Positions 10,801 through 23,610 are shown, counted from the stretch's first letter. The stretch: 64,000 nt of DNA from Brachypterus glaber (GCA_958510825.1 OY294050.1:10021340-10085339); one strand, 5' to 3'. Notes: a model not told the origin generated them from the sequence alone. Program-made: numbers and translations.

Positions 10801-11946
10801 AATATATTTTTGTTTGTTACATATTACTATCTCTTTTAACAACTAAGAAATATCAAGTTTTCCAACATCAAAAATCAGAAAACTTCAAATTTGGGAGTGG
10901 TCATTGGGAAGCAATATAAAAATGAAAAAAAGTTGTTTGGAGTAAATATAGGTTTAACAACACAATAAAAAATTAATTTATTTGGAAGTGGTCGAGCTCT
11001 CAAATAATTGAAAATTGGTCGGTTTTCAATGGATTGCGTTAGTAGTCTTTTTTGTTCTGCGGATAATTTTTTCAAATTTTGTTCAATTTATTCCTTTATA
11101 AGCGAGATACCCTAGTTAGTTTGCTCAAGAATAAAGTCGACGATTTTTTTTTTGTTTTTCTTTTTTTTTTTGAGGACAGTCGCGCACACTTTACCCCTAC
11201 TTTCGCGAGGGGGCAGTATGTTGTCTATTTCTTGAGTAAATCTGGCTCGACCATGTATGTACTATATATCTCGAAGGTAGTAATAAAAATTATTAATTAT
11301 ATTATCATACAATGTTATATTTTATAAGAATTTTAAATTAAATTATATTATAGATAAAATTTGCATATGATGTTATGAATTTAAATTATAAACCATCTAA
11401 TTGTATTATTGTAGCGCAACATAGCCCAATTTCCCTACTCAACATTTTATTACCCGTGTCTAATTCTCGTCTATATGCATACAGACACCCCTGGCGAAAA
11501 ATTTAAACTTTTAAGTTCATTGGTCCGAAACTTTTAACCACTTTTCCTGCTAAGATCAAATATAAATGCAAGTCGCATGCTATTGGAACAAAAAACTTTT
11601 TACTCAGGTAATATATTTTATTAGGCAAAACAGTTAAACTATGTAGAAGTTAATTTTTAGGTGGGTAAAACTAATAGAAATTAAGAAATTCTTGATCCTT
11701 ACTCATATTGGAGTTGATTTAAATAAACCATAGAAAATTTGGAGAGATAACATTTTTTCTATGGTTTAATATGTAATTGATTTTTTAAAAAACATTTAAC
11801 TATAGGCATATTTTGTTTAAAGACTAATTAACTGCCCAATTAAAAATAAAATTTTAACCACGTAAAATCTCATAAAACCTGTTACATAATCTGACTTGAA
11901 CCACGTAAAAGTCCAAATTTTACGTGGTTTGGACTTTTATTATTAT

Positions 11947-12828
11947 CAAGGTGGCCACTCTCTGGAAAACCGGGAAAAGTCAAGTCAGAGAATATGACCG
12001 ACCGGGAAAAGTCAGGGAATTTTGTGAGAAGTCAGGGAAAATTTTGAAAGAAGCAAAAATTTAAGAAAAGTTTTATAAAATTTTAATATTTTTAATTCAC
12101 GCGTAGTCACGGTTTGCTATTTAAACCTTATTTATACAAAAAATTTCGCCTACATACTTATTTATAAAAGATTTGCCTGTCAAAAACCAAATTTACCAAA
12201 CAAGTTTTTTCTGCAATATTTTGTAATATTTTCACCTACGAATTGTTATTAGCTATAAAGCTGTAGAAAACAAGAAAAAAAATACATATTTTATGTATTA
12301 TTTAAAGTTTTCGCATGTATTTTAAATTTGCGAATGCCTAATTTGTTTAATAACTTACCTACTTTTTTGCATATAATTTTAAAATTTTGACGCGGCGCTT
12401 ATTTCTTGTTTTTCTTTAATGAATTCATATATTATTTTTTATTTGCAAAGACTTAGTTTGTTTAAAAATTACTATTTTGTGTATTATTTTATTTTTTTGT
12501 GCCTGCGACGCTATTGTGTTTGTTTTACAAATTCATATATATTTTTTTCGCTTTGTGAAGGCTTCATTTGTTTAAATAAAGTAAACTTTCCGCGCTTTTT
12601 GCATAATATTGTAAAAATTTTTGCCGGCGCACTATACTAAGCTAAGATATCTAAGCCCTTCTTTTCAACTGGCTCTACACAAGATTTCTTTTTCCAGATA
12701 TGTCCGGCAACAGTCGGTTTTTTTTTTGTCATAAGACTCTGCTTATTGGTCATGGAAAAATCAAAAAATTGCCTGAGAAACCGGGAAAAGTCAGGGAAAT
12801 TTGTTTCGGAAAAATAGTGGCCACCCTG
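11947..12828. mobile_element. TIR element with GGGAAAAGTCAGGGAA repeats
   Basis: Ends CAAGGTGGCCACT and AGTGGCCACCCTG are inverted; several copies of ACCGGGAAAAGTCAGGGAAA-like sequence lie just inside both ends (11978-12060 and 12780-12800). The pattern resembles hAT-type subterminal repeats. The interior is AT-rich with no convincing frame. Confidence 0.6.
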
Positions 12829-13956
12829 AATTTTATTTTTGATAGGGTGACTTAACCCCTTCCGCTTTATTTTATCCACATATGGATATTCTAAGGTAAT
12901 CTAACGCATTGTGTTTTAGTGATAGTAAACTTAGTACTTTCATTTAAAGCCTGATAGGAGCCCGCATATCCCTACTTGGATATAATAGTTATTAAATTTA
13001 TTACGCAAAATAAAAAAAAACAACAAAAATGTAGGAGCTATTTTTTAACCAATCGTGCTTGAACGTAATAGTTGCGTACTTCTTGCGCCGAAGTAAGAAA
13101 TATTTCTTTATACATTTTAACAATTTTCCTGGCAGCGTATAACTTTTGATTTATATTGAACAAAATTTAAGAAATAGCAGAAACAGTTTTTGCTATTTTC
13201 AACGAAAAATTGTGTAATTTTATAAAGTGAACTTTGTATGATGGAAAGTATGTTAGAAATTTATGACAAAAGTTTACAGTTTTCTTTCACGATAATCATA
13301 AATATTTTTATTACTTCAGGGCCAACTCAAAATGGTGTCAAAATAGTGCATTTATGCGTAACGACTCAAAAATTTGGGTCAAGGTTTTTCACTTTTTACA
13401 TTTTTAAATCTGAAATAGTAAGCCTCGTAGGCTTACAAAAGACGATAATTATAATTTTGGTGTTGACGGCGTGATTTTTTTGTTAAATAGCGAAAAAAAT
13501 GGCCCTTCGGGAAACTAGTACCTATTAATTGGTTCCTTACATCATAAGCTTTCATTTAAGACCAAAATCAAAATAGTTCACCGGATATAAAAGAAATTTT
13601 TTTAATTTTGAATTTTTTCAGTGGCAGATTTCAAACATATGTTAAAACAATCACTGTGGTTTTAAATTAAAATATATGTCGCTGATCAATTATGATATTT
13701 TTTTTTGGAAAAAAAATAAAACCAACATTTACGACACGAAAACCTGAAATTCAAGCTTTAAAGGCTACAAAACACTCCTTTTATTATACACTTCCCTATA
13801 TAATTCAGATACCGAAGTATTTATGTAAACAAGCTATGGTAAAAATTTAAACTCTTTAGGGGGTAAAAAGTTATCTTATCCAGAAGGGTGGACCGACAGA
13901 CAGGATTTTTTTGAAATTTCTCTACGAATTATGCACGATTTATATTATGCATTATA

Positions 13957-14673
13957 CAGAGCGGCCAAAAGTCACCCCCCCCTCTTAACTTTTGAACCAG
14001 TTGAGATATCGACTTCAAATTTGGAACTTTTAAATAAGACAACTTAAACTATCTTTTAGCATATATTTAATACTTTCAGCTCTTAAAATGTGGGCAGGGG
14101 GGCATGGGGGCACATTTTTTTAAATTGAAAGGGGGGTCGTGTGATACATCATTTTAAAGCTTATAAAATTCTCCATTTAACGGTAAATTTTTTTTTTTTT
14201 AATTTTTTTTGGGTTTAAAATAGGGTTGAAAATGGGTATTTTTGTCAAAATTTCTCTAAAAAATCCAAACAATTTTTTAAAAATGCCTAATTTCATAATG
14301 AAAAAAAGCAAATTATACTTTTAAACTAATTTTAGTTGACATAAATAAAAATTAACAAAAAAAACTTAAAAATTTATTTTTTTAGCACAAAAAACTGAAA
14401 AATCAAAACCTTAAAAAACATGTTTAAAAATTTTAAAAATATATGGTTATATAGAGAATTTTAAAGGCTTTAAAATGATGTATCACACGACCCCCCTTTC
14501 TATTTAAAAAAATTTACCCCCATGCCCCCCTGCTCACATTTTAAGAGATAGAAGTATCAAATATATGCTTAAAGATAGTTTAAGTTGTCTTATTTAAGAG
14601 TTCTAAATTTGAAATCGATATCTCAACTCATTCAAAAGTTAAGAGGGGGGGGGGTGACTTTTGGACCGCACTG
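13957..14673. mobile_element. Foldback element family B, complete, TA flanks
   Basis: Ends CAGAGCGGCCAAAAGTCACC and GGTGACTTTTGGACCGCACTG, with TA on both sides. The arms extend over about 230 bases (ATCTTTTAGCATATATTTAA, GGGGTCGTGTGATACATCAT blocks and complements). The centre is A/T-rich. Partial relatives: 10662-10800, 23040-23272, 47450-47721, 48749-48860. Confidence 0.75.
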
Positions 14674-14683
14674 TATATTTATA

Positions 14684-14846
14684 CAATGAAGGCTCGATAA
14701 TCCGGATCTCCGGTAATCCGAATGATGCGGTAATCTGAACGATAAAATTCGGCCTACAAAGTATGGTACTTTATAGTCCGAATGTCGTCGTTTGAATTAC
14801 CGCATCATTTGGATTACCGAAGATCCGGATTATCAAGTCTCTACTG
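14684..14846. mobile_element. pogo/Tigger-like MITE
   Basis: Left end CAATGAAGGCTCGATAATCC GG and right CCGGATTATCAAGTCTCTAC TG are inverted and flanked by TA. The CGATAATCCGGA motif and CAGTAG-like ends are typical of pogo/Tigger relatives. The arms are nearly complementary throughout. Confidence 0.7.
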
Positions 14847-15139
14847 TATTATGAGAAAATAAGCCTATTTAGGCGAAAAAGAAATTTGATATTTTTGGTT
14901 GATAACTTTTTCTTTAGGAGAAATTAAAAGTCCAAACCATTCTAGTTTTGGTAAGTTGTATGCGCCTAACTGTTTCTCTAGGTTTCTTTGTTTCTACGAT
15001 GTAAGCAAAACGTTGAATTATGGAAGTTTGCAATAAAATTTTAATTAAACTTGTTTTCTTCCTAAGTTTTGGGAAAATTTATGGCTAATGTTTATTTTAC
15101 AGCCTTCCCACACAAAAATAAATCCTTGGTTTAAAGTGA

Positions 15140-15620
15140 GATACTAAACATGCCGTGAAGATATGTAATGCTACTTATTTCATTATATACTATTCAGAGA
15201 AAATGGTATATTGCATTTTTTTTAATTTTCAAAAAATTAAAAATATATTTTTTTTTTGTGTTTTTACGAAAAACAACAAAAAATAATAATTATTTTTTTT
15301 TTATTTTATTTTTTTAAGTTTAACACTTAATAACTTTTTTATTTTTGGGGGATTGTTTTCAAAAATAATAGGAAACTTCTCCTCATAGGATTTTACTTTT
15401 CCTATAAATTTCAAGTCGACTAAATTCTTGTTTAGTTATTGTGTTAACAAAAGCGTGACATCGGACGGAGAGACGAACATTTTCCCAGTTTCTTATTTTT
15501 TCATGAAACACATTTGTATACAAGAATTTTTTGTCTAGGCCGTTTTTTGGCAATTTAGGTAAATTCGAAACTACCGTACAATCAAATTCTAGCGCTTGCG
15601 CTTTGAATAGTATAATATTT
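15140..15620 (+). repeat. Interspersed repeat C, long copy
   Basis: Begins CATGCCGTGAAGATATGTAATGC-like sequence, then poly(A/T)-rich DNA, then CAAAAGCGTGACATCGGACG GAGAGACG and CAAATTCTAGCGCTTGCGCTTTG. Partial relatives at 21740-21870, 37330-37390, 47225-47380 (inverted), 49590-49630, 50845-50900, 54120-54195 and 60720-60945. Superfamily unknown; no TIR or frame. Confidence 0.5.
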
Positions 15621-16661
15621 ATAATAAATTTATTATTATTATTATTATTAAACAGCCGATTAAACTTTTTCCTATTAGTTATTATATGAATATAAATATA
15701 TAAAAAAAAGTATAGAAATATTGTATTTTTTTGAATGTTAGCTAATAAAATGTTTTTTCAGTAAGTAAAAAATAGGCGCTGTTTTCATAAGAATTATTGT
15801 ATTCAAAAAAATCTTGTTTACTCCGACTAAGTAATATTTTTTATGAGATAATCGTAAATCAAGTTTAAGGCTTCAAATATTTTTTGTTTAAATCTCTTGT
15901 CAGCCAAACAAAAGAATGGGAAAGGTAAATCCCATTTATAAAGGACACTAAGAACGACATAACATCCGATTTTCTCTTAAAAGGTTGATCCCATATAGAA
16001 CTTTTATAGAGTAAAATATGGCATCTGTTTTTGGCTAGATTAATTAATAAAAATATAAAATTTCTAACGCAAAATATTTTTTTACAAAAAAATAAATATA
16101 ATATATCAAAAATAAAAAAACTACCTATCCGTTCATCATTAATATTTATTTATCTCTTTATTCTGTTCTTAGTGTACTACTTATATTCTTGTATTTTTTA
16201 TGATAAAAGTTTTATTATGAAATACATTGATATCCCAATAGCTTTATCTTCGTTCAAATATTAATTTATCTGGTTTTGGTACCAGGATGAACTTTTCCAA
16301 ATATTTATTTATTTTTTATTCTCAAACAGAATAAAACAATATTTTCACTTAATAATGCCATAGAAAATTTACGAAGAATAAAAATATACGATTTTAAAAA
16401 TGAATAATTTTTTACCTGTTTCAGCTTTTTGGCTTTTACATGTTTTAGCTTAGCTCGTAGATAGCGATACGTTTTTTCAGGGGTGTTTTCTTTCGACTTC
16501 AGTACGTTCGAAACCAGTTATACCCAATAGCGTTTAAGATTTTTTTGTTATATTGTTTAAAATGGTGAATTTTACAAGGTAAAGTTTTATTTTAATAAAA
16601 TCCTATTCCAACCTCATAAGAAAATGACATTTTCAATTTCCGAGACGTATTCGCCCTCGGC

Positions 16662-17211
16662 CAAAGAACTTTTACCTCAAGAAGGAACATGATGAAATCT
16701 ACCGTATGCTTTGTTTGAAGCGTGAACCAACTACGGTGAGGGGCTGGTGGGGAGTGACTATTATTTACACTTAGTACGCGTAAAGAGAGAGAAAGAATGT
16801 GTAAACTCATAGTCTAATGTCGTAAAATGACTGACAGGGGTACAGTGTTGCCGACTGGAAACATATACTTTGGATATTTTATTGTAAATTTTAAGAAACA
16901 TTAGTTCTGTATGAGTTTTATATGAAGTAGTAGTTTATTTTTAATAGATTTAAATATACTATATTATTAAACATAATTATAGTATACACAATAAAGTTTT
17001 TTACATTTTTAATTTAAGTATAATGATTTGAATTCATGATAAGGTGGAAACTACGCAACATCGCTACTAGGTAGCCTGAAAGTCGACTAGCGACATCTAC
17101 ATTTTACACCACAAAAGCTGTATCGCGTTTCTGTTAGTAAATAAACAAACAAAAAGATGACACATTCATAAACATTGGTCTAAAATCACTTCTTGAGGTA
17201 AAAGTTCTTTG
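16662..17211. mobile_element. hAT-like MITE, copy 2, inverted relative to copy 1
   Basis: A 550-bp copy with the same TIRs (CAAAGAACTTTTACCTCAAG / CTTGAGGTAAAAGTTCTTTG). Flanks CCCTCGGC and CCCATGGC agree at 6 of 8 positions, a decayed duplication. It carries an extra ~30 bases near 17041 relative to copy 1. It lies in the last intron of sGC alpha. Confidence 0.78.
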
Positions 17212-17224
17212 CCCATGGCCTACG

Positions 17225-17368
17225 GGCTCGATCAAATAAAGTATTATAACAAAACAGGCACACAAAAAAAGGTGTTCCCAGACGAGACAAGGATTTCTAT
17301 ATGTTTGTCTCGTCTGGGGAATTTTTTTTTGTGTGCCTGTGTAATCGACCAAATAAAGAATTATAATA
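17225..17368. mobile_element. Hairpin MITE
   Basis: AGGCACACAAAAAAAGGTGT TCCCAGACGAGACA and its complement TGTCTCGTCTGGGGAATTTT … TGTGTGCCT enclose a ~16-base loop; outer CGATCAAATAAAG and CGACCAAATAAAG are direct rather than inverted, as if AATAAAG was the target. Confidence 0.55.
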
Positions 17369-17446
17369 ATAATATAGTAATAATTATTAATGGTGCAAGT
17401 AGCTTGCAAAAGCACTTTACACAATGATACATCAAGAACGCTTTGA

Positions 17447-17514
17447 CATAGAGACGTGAAACTTAAAAAAAAAAGTCTAAAATTTAAGTCTCTGTGTCAA
17501 AGCGTTCTTAAAAT
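17447..17514. repeat. Hairpin
   Basis: AAGAACGCTTTGACATAGAGAC and GTCTCTGTGTCAAAGCGTTCTT are inverted copies around a short A-rich loop. Confidence 0.6.
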
Positions 17515-17604
17515 TTCGTAGCATTAAGTTATTTTGCAAGAAACCTCCGCCACTAATACGACTATACCATCTCTTGAGTTGGAAATGTTACTAGGTTAGA
17601 CATA

Positions 17605-17821
17605 TCGCACCCATTACAGAACAGTGTCATAACACAAAATGTTGAAAAATGTGTTTTTAGTGTATTATTACTGCTATTATTGAGATCTACCGATCTGTAT
17701 AGCTGGCACATTACATCTAACTAGCATAGAGATCGGTAGATCTTAATAAGAGCAGCAATAATACACGAAAAACACATTTTAAAAAAATTTGTGTTATGAC
17801 ACTGTTCTGTAACGGGTGCGA
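17605..17821. mobile_element. Foldback MITE
   Basis: The arms TCGCACCCATTACAGAACAG through AGATCTACCGATCT and the complement through CTGTTCTGTAACGGGTGCGA are almost fully complementary, about 100 bases each. Confidence 0.72.
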
Positions 17822-18518
17822 TGTATGTACTAATTAATAGTTCTCTTAGGATAACACAGGCCAACAAGGATTTTGTGATCGGATGTTTTTTTATTTTCTG
17901 GCTTAGTTAAGACCCACTGAATGCCGAATAAGCATTTTTTGTTTCTACCACGTATAATTTTTTTCAGATATAAGCCATGCAAAAAATCTTATTCTTTAAC
18001 ATGAGTGTAGAATTTTTAAAATATGGACATTGGTCTACATCAACATAATCAAAAGAAGCCATTTAACACATTTTTAGAAAGATCGAAACAAAAATAAAAA
18101 TTTGAACCACCCTAATGGCGCGGATTTTTGTTGTTGAAAATTTTAGTTATTTTATTCGATATCAGCGGTATCAAAAATAGTCGCATGCAAAAATTCAGAA
18201 TTTTGTCCATTTTTTTTTCAGGCCCACTGTGCAGTTGTTCAAAACCCTTACGCGATGGACAAAAACGGCAGATGTATTCGAAATCAACATAACTAAATTA
18301 CCTAAAATCAGCTGTCAGATCCAAATCTACTTTCAAAAGTTGTAAATTTGTTGGTCTGACTATCCCATGAGATTTTTAGAAAAAAAAAACAGCTTTTTGT
18401 ATATATTCAAAACTAAAAGCACTGTATTTCAGATTCAATATTTCCATCACAATTTGTGGTCACCTAAGGTATAATAAAATTAACGTTAATTGACTTTAAC
18501 AATGTTATGAATACTTAC

Positions 18519-18673
18519 TCATATGTAGTTGGGCTGACATTTATCCTCAAGGGCTCACTTCCGGATTCAAATTTATTAGCAATAGTGACGTTATGTCCAA
18601 ACATGCAATATCTGGGCATTTTAACGCCCACGACGCCTGCCAGAACTGATCCCGTGTGAATTCCTATACGCAT
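18519..18673 (-). CDS. Gycalpha99B: sGC alpha, visible exon 7: catalytic core
   Basis: This exon is 51 codons plus two bases. The acceptor is GGTTGCAG and the donor GTAAGTATT. The peptide begins [20 protein letters not shown] and continues [31 protein letters not shown]. The [11 protein letters not shown] loop and VTIANKFES helix are hallmarks of the soluble cyclase catalytic domain; INVSPTT is typical of alpha. The trailing GA pairs with the G opening the last exon to give Glu. Only 1.45 kb separates it from exon 6. Confidence 0.97.
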
Positions 18674-18700
18674 CTGCAACCAAATAAAATAAACGGTAAA

Positions 18701-19483
18701 AATAACACTGGTCTACAAAAAAAAATAATCTTCTTCAAGGATTAAACTTATCATGCCTTAAATATTTTTGTGTGCTGAAACCGATTTTTCAATTTAAAAA
18801 ACTTTCTACAGCGTAGATTTCGAGTAAATCTCGGTTTTTATTAGAGATGGGTTATACCTCGGGTTATACGAGCCCAAAAAGGTAAACTTTTTCGTATTCA
18901 TCTGAGGGCAAATTTAAATCGTTGGCTAGGATGTTGGGAATACGTAAATGCCATTTTTTTGAAATCGGTTACGATTTTAGGGGGCAACGAGCAAAATAGT
19001 GGCGGCGCCTTGGTTTTAATTCTGTATGCTTTTCTTTATCGCTTATAACCTGCTTTTCGAATTGTTATCGCCCCAGGTCGCCCCCCTTAGTGCCACACTG
19101 GATTTTGAGCATTGCATTATAACTGTGGAACTATATAGCTTAGGAAAAGATAAGAAGTAAATGAAACACTCTAAAAAAATGCCCAAGTTATAAGCGATAA
19201 CGAACAGCATATAATTAAAACCAAGACGCCCCCACTATTTTGCTCGTTGCCCCCTGAATCGTAACCGATTTTCAAAAAAATGTCAGTTACATAATCACAC
19301 ACCCTATAGGGCTAGCCCACGATTTAAATTTGTCCTCAGGTTAATCCGAAAAAGTTTTTTGGGCTCGTATAACCCATCTAATAAAAACCGGGATTTACTC
19401 GAAATCGACGCGGTAGAAGGTTTTTTAAATTAAAAATTCGTTTTCAGCACACAAAAATACTTTTTTTGTAGACCAGCGTTATT
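18701..19483. mobile_element. CACTGGTCTAC element D filling the intron between exons 6 and 7
   Basis: Ends AATAACACTGGTCTACAAAA and TTTTGTAGACCAGCGTTATT are inverted. Arms of about 300 bases share AAATCTCGGTTTTTATTAGA, TTTCGAGTAAATC and GTTATAC blocks. A shorter relative is at 63332-63568. The left edge starts 28 bases upstream of the exon 7 acceptor. Confidence 0.7.
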
Positions 19484-19697
19484 GAAAACAAAATAAAATG
19501 GATAATTATTCAATATTTAAAAATCCCTTTTACAAAAAATATTTTATGCCAATTAAACCTTTTATCTACTGAACCATTATTCTTTTTTTATTTCAATATA
19601 TTTAATAATATATTTAAATCTATTTTATTTGGCATATTTTGAAACAATTGGTTTTTAGCTGGACAGAAAATACCAGATTTACATTAAAAAATATATA

Positions 19698-20079
19698 CGA
19701 AACATAACATTTCTTTCACAAACGAATACTATTCGAGTGCTTTTTTTACTCGGCCTTGCCTCGTTGTAAAACTAGCACACTCGTACACTGAAAACCAGGT
19801 TCGCGTAGTCGGCTTTTCGCAAACTTTCAAAAGTTTTGATTCAACTACTTGGACTTTGGCCAAACATATATGCCGAAACTGCATTTTAAATTACATAATA
19901 TGTATAAATATATTTATTTGCGATTGTACTAATTAAATAATAACAAGTTTAAATGCTACGAAACATAAAATTTCTTTCACAAACGTATCCTATTCGAGTG
20001 CTTTTTTTACTCGGCCTCGCCTCGTTGTAAAACTAGCACACTCGTGCACTGAAAACCAGGTTCGCGTAGTCGGCTTTCT
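19698..20079. repeat. Direct repeat pair of about 120 bases next to exon 6
   Basis: Copies at 19698-19820 and 19958-20079 share ATTCGAGTGCTTTTTTTACT, CGTTGTAAAACTAGCACACT and CTGAAAACCAGGTTCGCGTA with a few mismatches. The spacer is 137 bases of AT-rich DNA. Confidence 0.7.
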
Positions 20080-20127
20080 ATGGTAGTTGGTGCCCAATAT
20101 ACTATTTGACATAAATTCTAAACTTAC

Positions 20128-20271
20128 CCTGATTGGCTGCCCCTGATGCGTTTGATGTTTCGTACACGTGTCAATCATCATCATAGCCATCCAAGAGATT
20201 TGATGAGTGTGCGTAGAAGTTTCCTTGTGGAGTCCTCCGGCTACGCAATATGCGTCACCGATCGTCTCCAC
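20128..20271 (-). CDS. Gycalpha99B: sGC alpha, visible exon 6: catalytic core with second metal-binding Asp
   Basis: This exon is exactly 48 codons, phase 0 at both ends. The acceptor is TTGTTCTAG and the donor GTAAGTTTAG. It begins VETIGDAYCVAGGLHKE, the class III cyclase signature; the Asp of GDAYC is the second metal ligand supplied by alpha. It continues QISWMAMMMIDTCTKH and ends GQPIR, joining [17 protein letters not shown] matches the alpha-type helix. A degenerate 120-base repeat (19958-20079) ends about 50 bases after the donor. Confidence 0.97.
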
Positions 20272-21181
20272 CTAGAACAAAAAGTATTTTTCAAAATTTA
20301 AGTGGAATAAGAAAAGCTTAATAGTTGTTTTATATCTCCAGTGTATTTTTTAAAACCTTTATATAAGACAAATAAACCTAGTCTCATATTACCTCATAAG
20401 AAAAAATACAAAAAATATATAATATATCTTTACTGGTTCCTACAGAATTATTTTTATGGGAATCAATACTACTAGCAACTTAAAGCTACTTAAATATGCT
20501 CTATACAAATATAAAATTAGATTCCTGCTGTTATTTAAAGCTCTACTATTGTTTGGACTATATACTTGAATATAAAATCTATCTACGCACACGTTTACTC
20601 TGAATTTGCTTTAATCGGAGCGTTTTTTGTTGGTGTTTTGTGTTTTTTTGCACCTACCTCCCCCTTTAGTCGTAGGTTTCTTACCGTGTGCCAGACTATG
20701 GCAGAATATCGTGTCTTATTACCCTCATTTGTCTCTTATTACCCCTATCTCCCCTACTTATTTTTTATACTGGCACCCCCTATAACTTTGATTATAAATA
20801 ATTTTATCTAAGTTTTACTTAGTATAGGGGGTTAAACCCCCTATACTAATAATATACTAATAATTATTAGTGTTTGAAACCCAAATGCTTTTGTTTTCCA
20901 TTTTGACAGTACTTTTTTCTATTGTCAAGTAAATGTCAGTGTAATCATTTTTGCCTTTTACGTTTTTTTGAAGCCTGGAACTGTAAAACGTAGATAAAAT
21001 AGTTAATAAAATTCGTTTGCCACTGGCTTTTAGTGCAGTCGAATGATTTTTCCATGTTAAAACTTTTATTCTCGTGCACTAAAGTTGCAAACTAATTTCG
21101 TAATCGTTCTTTTGGTATGAAGATTAATTAAAAGGTTTTTTGAAAATTTGGACTTTTCTTTTAATTTTCTTATTTTTGAAG

Positions 21182-21323
21182 TTAACACCTTCGCTGTCGC
21201 CTATATAAACAGACGTCGGACTACTTTTTTGCAATGTTATTCAATCCTACAGTGAGCATGCCAGGTAGGCTCTCAGCATTTACTATGAGTAGAGGATGGA
21301 CCGGGCGGCAGCAAACGTGTTAA
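21182..21323. mobile_element. piggyBac-type MITE (TTAA)
   Basis: Ends TTAACACCTTCGCTG and CAGCAAACGTGTTAA; the TTAA ends and the internal CTATATAAACAGACGTCGGACT match the 33481-33641 element in inverse. Confidence 0.55.
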
Positions 21324-22419
21324 ACTTGCACTGCCAAAAAACTTTTCTAAAAAGAATAAATTTTAGAGTCAGTACAAGAGGAAGTATAATATGGGATACC
21401 ATCAACTTTTTCAAAAAAGTTGGGAAGGTATAAGAAAAATAAAAATTAAAAGTTCAGAACAAAAAAAAAAGTAATTGCGGCAAAGAAATACGGTGATTTC
21501 TGAATTCTCATTTAAATATTCATCATGATAAGAGTAACTAGAATAATTATTATTCTAAATACACAGGCTCACAGAAATCAGTTATTCTTAACAAGACTAT
21601 ATTTTATTTGTTTTATTAAACTCGGTTAAATAAGTACTAACCAGACTATATTTCTCTTACATATTTTTTGACGCTGAAAACGAATTTGACAGTAAAAATG
21701 CTCGGTGGACCGAAACATGTTAAGAAAAAAATAAAAACAAGCCGTAAAGATATGTAATGCTTTGCATTTCATTATATATTATTCACAGTAAATAGTGTAT
21801 GGCATTTCCCAAATAATTTCAAAAAAAAAAAAATTTCAAAAAATAATTTTTTTAAAAAAACTTATTTTTTTTATTATTAACTTAATAGTAATTGAACTTA
21901 TTATTAACTTAATAGTAATTGAACTTATTTTGTTTTGTAAGACGGTGTTATTATAAGTTTGAGGAACTTTCTTGGCGATCTTTTTAAAATTTTGCTCGAT
22001 GAAAGTAATAAAAAGCTAATAAATATTAAAAGACAAAAAGAAAAGGTTAAGTATTAACTTTATCTGGGGTTGTCGTCTAACGTCAATTTTAATTTTAATT
22101 TTTAACGAAGTTTTTAAGATTCTGAAAGTTGATAAAACTTAAAATAAATTCAGTTTTCTAAGAGAAGAAACGTGAACTGTTATAATAATTCCTATAAAAA
22201 TTTAACATTCCGAGTTTTTAACATGACATTCAACCTAATTGCTTCAACCCTCCGGTAGGCGCGCACACGGCTTGTAGCCACATATTTTAATTTCGAGTTG
22301 TATCTGAATTGGCGATCAAGTTACAATGGCGATTTATCCCGTTAGATTAGACAGGGACAAAAGTTCTACCCAAAAAGGATAGAAGACATACATACACTCC
22401 CACTTACACCCAACCAACC

Positions 22420-22680
22420 AAATTCTGTATTTGTTCTTTGTTGAACAAATACAATATTTACTTGGCCGGGCGAAAAGTGTAACTATATTATTTTTATTAA
22501 AGAAATTACTGGCGCCATCTAAATTTTAGTAGAATTATCTTATTCAACAGATTTACATTAGCTGTGTTCGTTCGTGCCGCTCACTGCTACACTTTCCGGC
22601 CAACCAAATAAATACTGTATTTATTGTATGAAAAACAAATACAGTATTTATTTGGTTGGCTGGAAAGTGTAGCAAAAATG
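22420..22680. repeat. Two related hairpins (AATACTGTATTTATT type)
   Basis: 22420-22480: CCAACCAAATTCTGTATTTG pairs with CAAATACAATATTTACTTGG. 22590-22675: CACTTTCCGGCCAACCAAAT pairs with ATTTGGTTGGCTGGAAAGTG. They share arm sequence and are probably copies of one MITE family. Confidence 0.6.
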
Positions 22681-23039
22681 AGATAGAGATATTGTAGACA
22701 TCTTTTGTTTCATAATTCTAGTTGTAGAGAGCTCCATTATGTCCTCTTAAGTATTTGTTTTTTATAGCTCGCACCACCACCACCACCAACCACGCATGTG
22801 CCGTTCCTGTATTTGACAGTTAACTTGCTAATAGGTATTTTACTGTTATACTATTAAAATATAATAATTTATTTTTTTGATATTATATTTGTTCGCTAAT
22901 ATTAAAACTCTTTTAAAAAACATTATTTGTTTTAATTTCATTTTTATTTTAACAAATTTCTTAAATTTCTCTACTACGCCAAGCGTGACATGTTATTTTA
23001 AAGCTAATAAAAATCTCTACTCGATTATATATTTTTTAT

Positions 23040-23272
23040 TATTTTCAACGTTAAAATCCCTAAACATTATATGGTAAAAAGAGATTTAATAGGCTTTAAA
23101 GTGAATTATCATACGACTCCCCTTTTAATTAAAAAAATGTTCCTCCTTGCCCCTGCCTTCAATGTGCCCAAATATATCCAATATAATTATTTGGGTTATG
23201 TTATATACGCGATCCAAACTTCAAGTTGATATCTTAAGCCGTTTACAAGACTTTACACATGCACTGTACAGC
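23040..23272. repeat. Family B arm, diverged
   Basis: TTTAAAGTGAATTATCATACGACTCCCC-like sequence, CCTGCCTTCAATGTG and TTGATATCTTAAGCC before CACTGTACAG follow the order of the right arm at 14460-14673. Confidence 0.45.
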
Positions 23273-23610
23273 TGTATATTCTGAACCCTTATGGTTTGGT
23301 TCGCATGGATGGTCCTAGAAAAAATTCTTTCTTATAAATTAATTTTTTTTATGCCTATTTTTAACTAAAATTTTATTCAAGTAAACGTGAAAGATGATTA
23401 AAATTACCAGACGCAAAGCATCTTGCTAATTCCAGACCTATTAATTTTATAAAATAGCTTACAGCGAGTTTTCGCTTTTGCTTTCTTCTGTTTTATTAAT
23501 AAATCGCACTTCCAAAAACTTTAGGCAATAATACAAAAATAATATTTTTAAGAATAGGTATATATTATAGTTTTTAATATAAAAAAATAATGTTTTTTGA
23601 GAATATTTTA

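Larger units (their letters stand above)
10634..18518 (-). other. Intron between exons 7 and 8 (7.9 kb)
   Basis: GT-AG intron, phase 2. Holds family B copies, a GGGAAAAGTCAGGGAA element, a pogo-like MITE, repeat C, one hAT-like MITE and three hairpins. 15620-16600 and 10800-11900 are AT-rich with nothing recognisable. Confidence 0.85.

Noticed and set aside
20566..20811. Plus-strand hydrophobic 81-codon frame
   Set aside because: Pyrimidine-rich DNA (CCCCTATCTCCCCTA) gives an apparent membrane protein; no supporting signals.
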